A stretch of DNA of 64,000 nucleotides from an uncultured Erythrobacter sp. Its GTDB lineage: Bacteria > Pseudomonadota > Alphaproteobacteria > Sphingomonadales > Sphingomonadaceae. The notes beneath the pieces were generated by a model. The model did not search any database, was not told the DNA's origin, and saw nothing but the letters and a program-made list of their open reading frames with translations. This document shows, one piece after another, positions 60,009 through 64,000 of the stretch (positions within the stretch are counted from its first letter, which is position 1; each line of letters begins with the position of its first letter). The stretch spans positions 720,861-784,860 of the forward strand of contig CANLZI010000001.1 of assembly GCA_947495555.1 (NCBI GenBank), written 5' to 3'. The translations under genes and the position numbers were made by a program.

Positions 60009-61027
60009 TGGACAAAACAATGCCTGTTCAAGTTGCAGCGCTGTACCATTTCACGCGTTTTGATGACACAGCTGCCCTGCAAGGCCCGCTGCAAGCGGCC
60101 TGCGATGCAGCCGGCATTCGCGGAACCATTCTGCTGGCCAGCGAAGGCATCAATGGCACCATTGCCGGTGATGCAAAGGGCATTGCTGACGTCCTTAGCT
60201 ATATTCGCGCCCTGCCCGGATGCGCTGATCTGGAAGTGAAATACTCCACCGCGCCTTCCATGCCATTCAATCGGATGAAGGTGCGGTTGAAGCGAGAAAT
60301 CGTGACCATGGGTGAGCCAGACATTGATCCGCGCGCCAGCGTTGGACGCTATGTCGCTCCGCAGGACTGGAATGCGTTGATCGAGGATCCCGATACAATC
60401 GTGATCGACACGCGCAATGATTACGAGGTTGCGATTGGGCAGTTTGAGGGCGCTGTGGACCCAAAAACCGCCAGTTTCCGCGATTTTCCAGCATGGTTCC
60501 GCGACAATCGCGATGACCTGCTGGAGGGAAAGAAGAAGGTCGCGATGTATTGCACCGGCGGCATTCGCTGCGAAAAATCGACCAGTTTCCTGCGCAAGGA
60601 AGGCGTCGAGGAGGTTTATCACCTCAAAGGTGGCATCCTCAAATATCTCGAGACGGTGCCGGCCGATGAAAGCAAATGGCAGGGCGAATGCTTCGTTTTC
60701 GATCAACGCGTGGCGGTCAAGCATGGTCTGGAACAGGGCAGCTATGCCCAATGTTTTGCCTGCCGTTTCCCGCTGAGCGAAGACGATCTGGCATCACCGG
60801 CCTATAATGAAGGCGTCAGCTGCCCACATTGCATTGACCAGCGCAATGACGAACAGCGCGCGCGTTACGTCGAGCGGCAAAAGCAACAAAAGCTCGCAAA
60901 AGAGCGCGGCGAGGCGCACATCGGGGCCACGGTCGACAGTGCTTCTAAGCCCGATCTCGAGCTGAGCGACGCATCATGGGAGGCCAATTTCCCCAAGGGC
61001 CTTAATCCTGAACAGGAGGAGGGGTGA
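60008..61027 (+). CDS. trhO: tRNA uridine(34) 5-hydroxylase TrhO (YceA, rhodanese family)
   Basis: A 339-residue protein with the N-terminal YceA/TrhO domain (about 1-105, [16 protein letters not shown] and [26 protein letters not shown]) and a rhodanese domain (about 120-235) whose active-site Cys is in [13 protein letters not shown]-terminal zinc-like cluster [12 protein letters not shown] ... CPHC and a basic tail follow. It hydroxylates U34 of tRNA in the oxygen-dependent route. It starts in a TGATG overlap with ilvE, though an ATG four codons later (60020) is also possible. It overlaps the GST gene by four bases. Confidence 0.94.
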   Translation: MDKTMPVQVAALYHFTRFDDTAALQGPLQAACDAAGIRGTILLASEGINGTIAGDAKGIADVLSYIRALPGCADLEVKYSTAPSMPFNRMKVRLKREIVTMGEPDIDPRASVGRYVAPQDWNALIEDPDTIVIDTRNDYEVAIGQFEGAVDPKTASFRDFPAWFRDNRDDLLEGKKKVAMYCTGGIRCEKSTSFLRKEGVEEVYHLKGGILKYLETVPADESKWQGECFVFDQRVAVKHGLEQGSYAQCFACRFPLSEDDLASPAYNEGVSCPHCIDQRNDEQRARYVERQKQQKLAKERGEAHIGATVDSASKPDLELSDASWEANFPKGLNPEQEEG

Positions 61028-61677
61028 CAGACCTCCCCATCCTCTACAGCTTTCGCCGTTGCCCCTATGCGATGCGCGCACGCATGGCCCTATGGATCAG
61101 CGGCACCGCCTGCGAATTGCGCGAGGTGAAGCTGGCCGACAAGCCACCCGAACTGTTCGAAGCCTCTCCCAAAGCAACCGTTCCCGTGCTGCAATTGCCC
61201 GATGGAACGGTGCTGGAAGAGAGTATCGAGATTATGCGCTGGGCATTGGCCCGCAATGATCTCGAAGATTGGCTAGCAGGCGATGATGCGGGCTTGATCG
61301 CCTTGTTCGACGGGCCGTTCAAACATCACCTCGACCGGTACAAATACCCAACACGCTATACTGATGAGCCCGACCACGGCAAAATTGACCACCGCGGGGA
61401 AGGTCTGGCGATTTTGAGCGATCTGAGCTTCCGTCTGGCAGAGCGGCCCCAACTGCAGGGGGAACGGCGAACATTGGTTGATATCGCCCTGTTTCCGTTC
61501 ATCCGCCAATTCGCCAATGTGGACCGAACCTGGTTCGACAGTCAGCCAATCCCGCAATTGCACAGCTGGTTGGAAGGCCATCTAACCAGCGATCTGTTTC
61601 TGAACGTAATGACCAAATACACGCCATGGAAAGCGGGTGATGAACCCATCACCTTCGGTTCTGAGCGGGCTGCCTAG
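61024..61677 (+). CDS. Glutathione S-transferase family protein
   Basis: A 217-residue protein with a GTG start overlapping the trhO stop (GTGA). The N-terminal thioredoxin-like domain (about 1-75) shows [19 protein letters not shown], with Cys as the likely catalytic residue, and [26 protein letters not shown], the glutathione-site Pro and Glu-Ser. An all-helical C-terminal domain follows. This CPYAMRAR type resembles small GSTs/glutaredoxin-like reductases of Gram-negatives. Its stop overlaps the stop of the convergent LysR gene. Confidence 0.9.
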   Translation: MTDLPILYSFRRCPYAMRARMALWISGTACELREVKLADKPPELFEASPKATVPVLQLPDGTVLEESIEIMRWALARNDLEDWLAGDDAGLIALFDGPFKHHLDRYKYPTRYTDEPDHGKIDHRGEGLAILSDLSFRLAERPQLQGERRTLVDIALFPFIRQFANVDRTWFDSQPIPQLHSWLEGHLTSDLFLNVMTKYTPWKAGDEPITFGSERAA

Positions 61678-62576
61678 TCAGGGCATTCAGCCAGTTTGTC
61701 TCTGATCGCATCGATCAGCCAGCTGGTTGCGGGGCCCAGCGCCGCATCGCGCCGCCACAGCGCATTGAGCGGATATTGAGCGCCAGGCTTTTCAGGCAGA
61801 TCAAGTTCGATCAAAACCCCGCTCGTTAGATCATCGCGAACCATGTGGCGGGGCATATTACCCCATCCTATTCCTTGCTTGAGCAACGAATGTTTGGCGC
61901 CCAAGTCTCCCAATTTCCAGGTGAGCGGGCTCAACACAGAAAACTCAACACCATCGGTAAAGCTTGAACGGTCTGACAAGACTAGCTGCAGATGCTTGCG
62001 CGTTTCGCCCGGCGGAACATTGCCAGCCGCAAGCGGATGTTGGGGAGCAGCCACAGGAATGAGGTCGACCTCGCCAATTTTCTGGCGCTCCAGCTCTTCA
62101 TGATCTCCGATGACCGGCCCACCAATGGCCAGTTGCGCATTGTTTTCCAGCAGACATGCCACCACGGCGCCCAGCCCTTCGACGAATAGATTGAGCGATA
62201 CGGTGGGGAACATCATGCGGAATTCCCCTAGTACCTGCGCGGTCACATTGCCCGGCATCATCACATCCAGCACCAGACTGATATCGCTCTCCAACCCCTG
62301 ATGCAGGCTTCGGGTCTTGGCCAGCAAGGCATCGGACCGATCCGTTACGGCGCGCGCTTCAGCCAGCAGACCGCGCCCGGCATCGGTCAATTCCGGCTTA
62401 CGAGATCCCTCACGTTCAAACAGGGAAACCCCAAGCTGGGCTTCCATTTGGGCAATGCCATAGCTGATTGCCGAGACAGCTCGCCCCATCCGTTTGGCCG
62501 CGCCGCCAAAACTTCCCTCCTCCTCCACCGCAAGGAAGATGCGCAATTGATCAAGACTGGGTTCGCCTAGGCGCAT
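61674..62576 (-). CDS. LysR-family regulator divergent from pirin
   Basis: A 300-residue LysR protein. The helix-turn-helix (about 5-65) is LDQLRIFLAVEEEGSFGGAAKRMGRAVSAISYGIAQMEAQLGVSLFERE. A full effector-binding domain (about 90-300) follows. It is separated from the divergent pirin gene by 124 bases that must hold both promoters; I could not pick a clear T-N11-A site. The arrangement suggests it controls the pirin and azoreductase genes. Confidence 0.92.
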   Translation of the reverse strand: MRLGEPSLDQLRIFLAVEEEGSFGGAAKRMGRAVSAISYGIAQMEAQLGVSLFEREGSRKPELTDAGRGLLAEARAVTDRSDALLAKTRSLHQGLESDISLVLDVMMPGNVTAQVLGEFRMMFPTVSLNLFVEGLGAVVACLLENNAQLAIGGPVIGDHEELERQKIGEVDLIPVAAPQHPLAAGNVPPGETRKHLQLVLSDRSSFTDGVEFSVLSPLTWKLGDLGAKHSLLKQGIGWGNMPRHMVRDDLTSGVLIELDLPEKPGAQYPLNALWRRDAALGPATSWLIDAIRDKLAECPD

Positions 62577-62700
62577 ATATCCTCTTGTTTGGATTATCTG
62601 AACATTATGAGCAGTTTTATCTCACTTATCAGAACTACGCGCAAGGCCTATCTCCGCATCACACAGTCACTCCGCCAGTAACGCGAACAGGAGAAAAGCC

Positions 62701-63402
62701 ATGATCGAACTTCGTCCCTTTAACAGCCTGGGTGCCGCCAATCACGATTGGCTGGACGCCCGCCACCACTTTTCCTTCGCCAGCTACCATGATCCAGAGC
62801 GCACCAATTGGGGCTCTCTAAGGGTCTGGAACGATGACACCATCCAGGCCGGAACCGGCTTTCCCACCCATCCTCACAACGACATGGAAATCATCACCTA
62901 TGTCCGCAAAGGGGCGATCACGCATCGTGACAGTTTGGGCAATGAAGGCCGCACCGAAGCGGGCGATGTCCAGGTAATGAGCGCGGGAACAGGGATCCAG
63001 CATTCCGAGTATAATCGCGAAGACGATGCCACCCAGCTCTTCCAGATCTGGATCATTCCTGATCAACGTGGCGGCAAACCCGACTGGGGCGCTCGTCCCT
63101 TCCCCAAGGGTGATCGGGCCGGTCAATTTGTGCCTCTCGCCAGCGGTGTTGCCAATGATGCAGATGCGCTGCCTATTCGCACCGATGCCCGCGTGTTGGG
63201 CGCCACGGTGAAGGCTGGCGAGAGCGTGACCTACGCCCCTCGCGACCCATCGCGGCACCTCTATCTGGTACCGGCAACGGGCAAGGTCCGGGTGGAAGAT
63301 ACCGAAGCGCAGGCGCGTGACGGTGTTGCGATCACCAAAGTTGATACGATCACAATAACCGCGCTCGAGGACAGCGAACTTGTCCTGGTTGACGCAGCCT
63401 AA
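62701..63402 (+). CDS. Pirin-family protein (YhhW-like)
   Basis: A 233-residue bicupin. The metal ligands are His57 and His59 (TGFPTHPHNDMEII) and His101 and Glu103 (GTGIQHSEYN), the full set of the family. The start MIELRPFNSLGAANHDWLDARHHFSFASY is typical of YhhW-like pirins, which include quercetin dioxygenase and redox sensors. It is followed by a hairpin and an azoreductase gene, and lies opposite a LysR gene. Confidence 0.93.
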   Translation: MIELRPFNSLGAANHDWLDARHHFSFASYHDPERTNWGSLRVWNDDTIQAGTGFPTHPHNDMEIITYVRKGAITHRDSLGNEGRTEAGDVQVMSAGTGIQHSEYNREDDATQLFQIWIIPDQRGGKPDWGARPFPKGDRAGQFVPLASGVANDADALPIRTDARVLGATVKAGESVTYAPRDPSRHLYLVPATGKVRVEDTEAQARDGVAITKVDTITITALEDSELVLVDAA

Positions 63403-63410
63403 ATCCCCTC

Positions 63411-63441
63411 GCCGCTCCCCTATCCCCTCCGGGGGAGCGGC
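63411..63441 (+). terminator. Strong hairpin between pirin and azoreductase
   Basis: GCCGCTCCCC (63411-63420) and GGGGAGCGGC (63432-63441) form a perfect 10-bp stem with an 11-base loop. There is only a short T stretch after it, so termination is likely partial. It lies eight bases after the pirin stop and 24 before the next gene. Confidence 0.6.
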
Positions 63442-63464
63442 ACCCCATTTCCAAGGAATTTTCT

Positions 63465-64000
63465 ATGCCAAATATTCTCCACATCACTGCCAGCATCCGC
63501 GGACAAGAATCAATTTCTCGGTCGCTCAGCAACACGCTTGTCGATGGACTGGCCAAGCAATCGGGGGCGAAAATTGTCACCCGCGATCTGGCAGACAATG
63601 ATCTGCCATTCATCGATGCAGAGCGCTTTGCCGCAAATCTTGCGCCCCATGCAGATCGTACAGCGGAGCAACAGGAACTTGCCTCAATTGCTGATACACT
63701 GATTGCAGAATTGGAAGCCGCCGATACCATTGTGCTGGGCATCCCGGTCTACAATTTCTCTGTCCCGGCAACCGTAAAAGCATGGGCCGATCTGGTGGCC
63801 CGCGCAGGCACGACATTTGCGTACACAGCCGATGGCCCAAAAGGACTTCTCGAGGGCAAGAAGGCGTATATTACCGTCGCATCAGGGGGAACAGCAATCG
63901 GTAGCGAGGCCGACTTCATGACACCTTGGTTGAAATTTTTCCTGGGCTTTATCGGCATTACAGACGTCAAAGTGGTCGCTGCTGATGGCATCATGGGACA
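63465..64000 (+). CDS. azoR: FMN-dependent NADH-azoreductase, 3' end cut by the window (partial)
   Basis: From the ATG at 63465 the frame stays open to the window edge (178 codons). The sequence begins MPNILHITASIRGQESISRS, the FMN-binding P-loop region, and contains VLGIPVYNFSVPATVKAWADLVARAGTTFAY and YITVASGG, typical of AzoR. An AAGGAA site precedes the start by eight bases. The enzyme reduces quinones and azo compounds with NADH. It is probably co-transcribed with the pirin gene. Confidence 0.92.
   Translation, partial: MPNILHITASIRGQESISRSLSNTLVDGLAKQSGAKIVTRDLADNDLPFIDAERFAANLAPHADRTAEQQELASIADTLIAELEAADTIVLGIPVYNFSVPATVKAWADLVARAGTTFAYTADGPKGLLEGKKAYITVASGGTAIGSEADFMTPWLKFFLGFIGITDVKVVAADGIMG

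Overview
The window looks like a chromosomal segment of an alphaproteobacterium of the order Sphingomonadales, most likely Erythrobacteraceae or a close relative. This is inferred from the conserved str/S10 ribosomal order, the protein sequences, the BTLCP-type protease next to a type I adhesin, and the 16S-tail complement AAAGGAGGTGATCC; no database search was run. Most genes have moderately high GC. A two-gene stretch at 7.3-9.7 kb is clearly AT-richer.

Region 1 (1-6.2 kb, minus strand) is the str operon running into the S10 operon: rpsL, rpsG, fusA, tuf, rpsJ, rplC and the first codons of rplD. A perfect 25-bp inverted repeat lies between rpsL and rpsG, and terminator-like stems lie after tuf and just before rpsJ. 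Region 2 (6.6-10.7 kb) is accessory. It holds a GNAT acetyltransferase, an AT-rich pair of overlapping genes (a YejK/NdpA-like nucleoid-associated protein and a protein with a two-helix membrane tail), a pair of 46-bp repeats, and a helix-turn-helix-like protein. The pair is the best candidate for an undescribed, possibly defence-related, system.

Region 3 (10.9-29.9 kb) is a complete surface-adhesin locus: a LapG-like cysteine protease, then on the minus strand a 3698-residue type I-secreted adhesin, an OmpA-like protein, a TolC-family outer membrane protein, a LapB-like ABC transporter, a SleB-type cell-wall hydrolase and a HlyD-type adaptor. The adhesin carries an almost identical 792-bp tandem duplication. 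Region 4 (31.1-43.7 kb, plus strand) is a tad/cpa type IVc pilus locus: flp, cpaB, cpaC, a minimal cpaD-like gene, tadG, two tadE-like genes, cpaE, cpaF, tadB, tadC, tadD, cpaA and a protein of unknown function. The two attachment loci diverge from a 1.2-kb non-coding region with several hairpins, which suggests a surface-colonisation island.

Region 5 (43.7-64 kb) is mixed housekeeping: a membrane AraC regulator and a sterol-desaturase-family enzyme; LysR, ApaG, a DsbA-family isomerase and MetZ; a TetR/membrane-protein pair with a multi-palindrome operator; a PMT-family mannosyltransferase facing a polyprenyl-phosphate glycosyltransferase/GtrA fusion; leuB, recO, ubiK and tspO; an Ala/Glu/Cys-rich lipoprotein; tlyA; an 18-codon ORF with a perfect Shine-Dalgarno and its own terminator; ilvE, trhO and a GST; and a LysR gene divergent from a pirin and a truncated azoreductase. 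No tRNA, rRNA, CRISPR array or insertion sequence was recognised.
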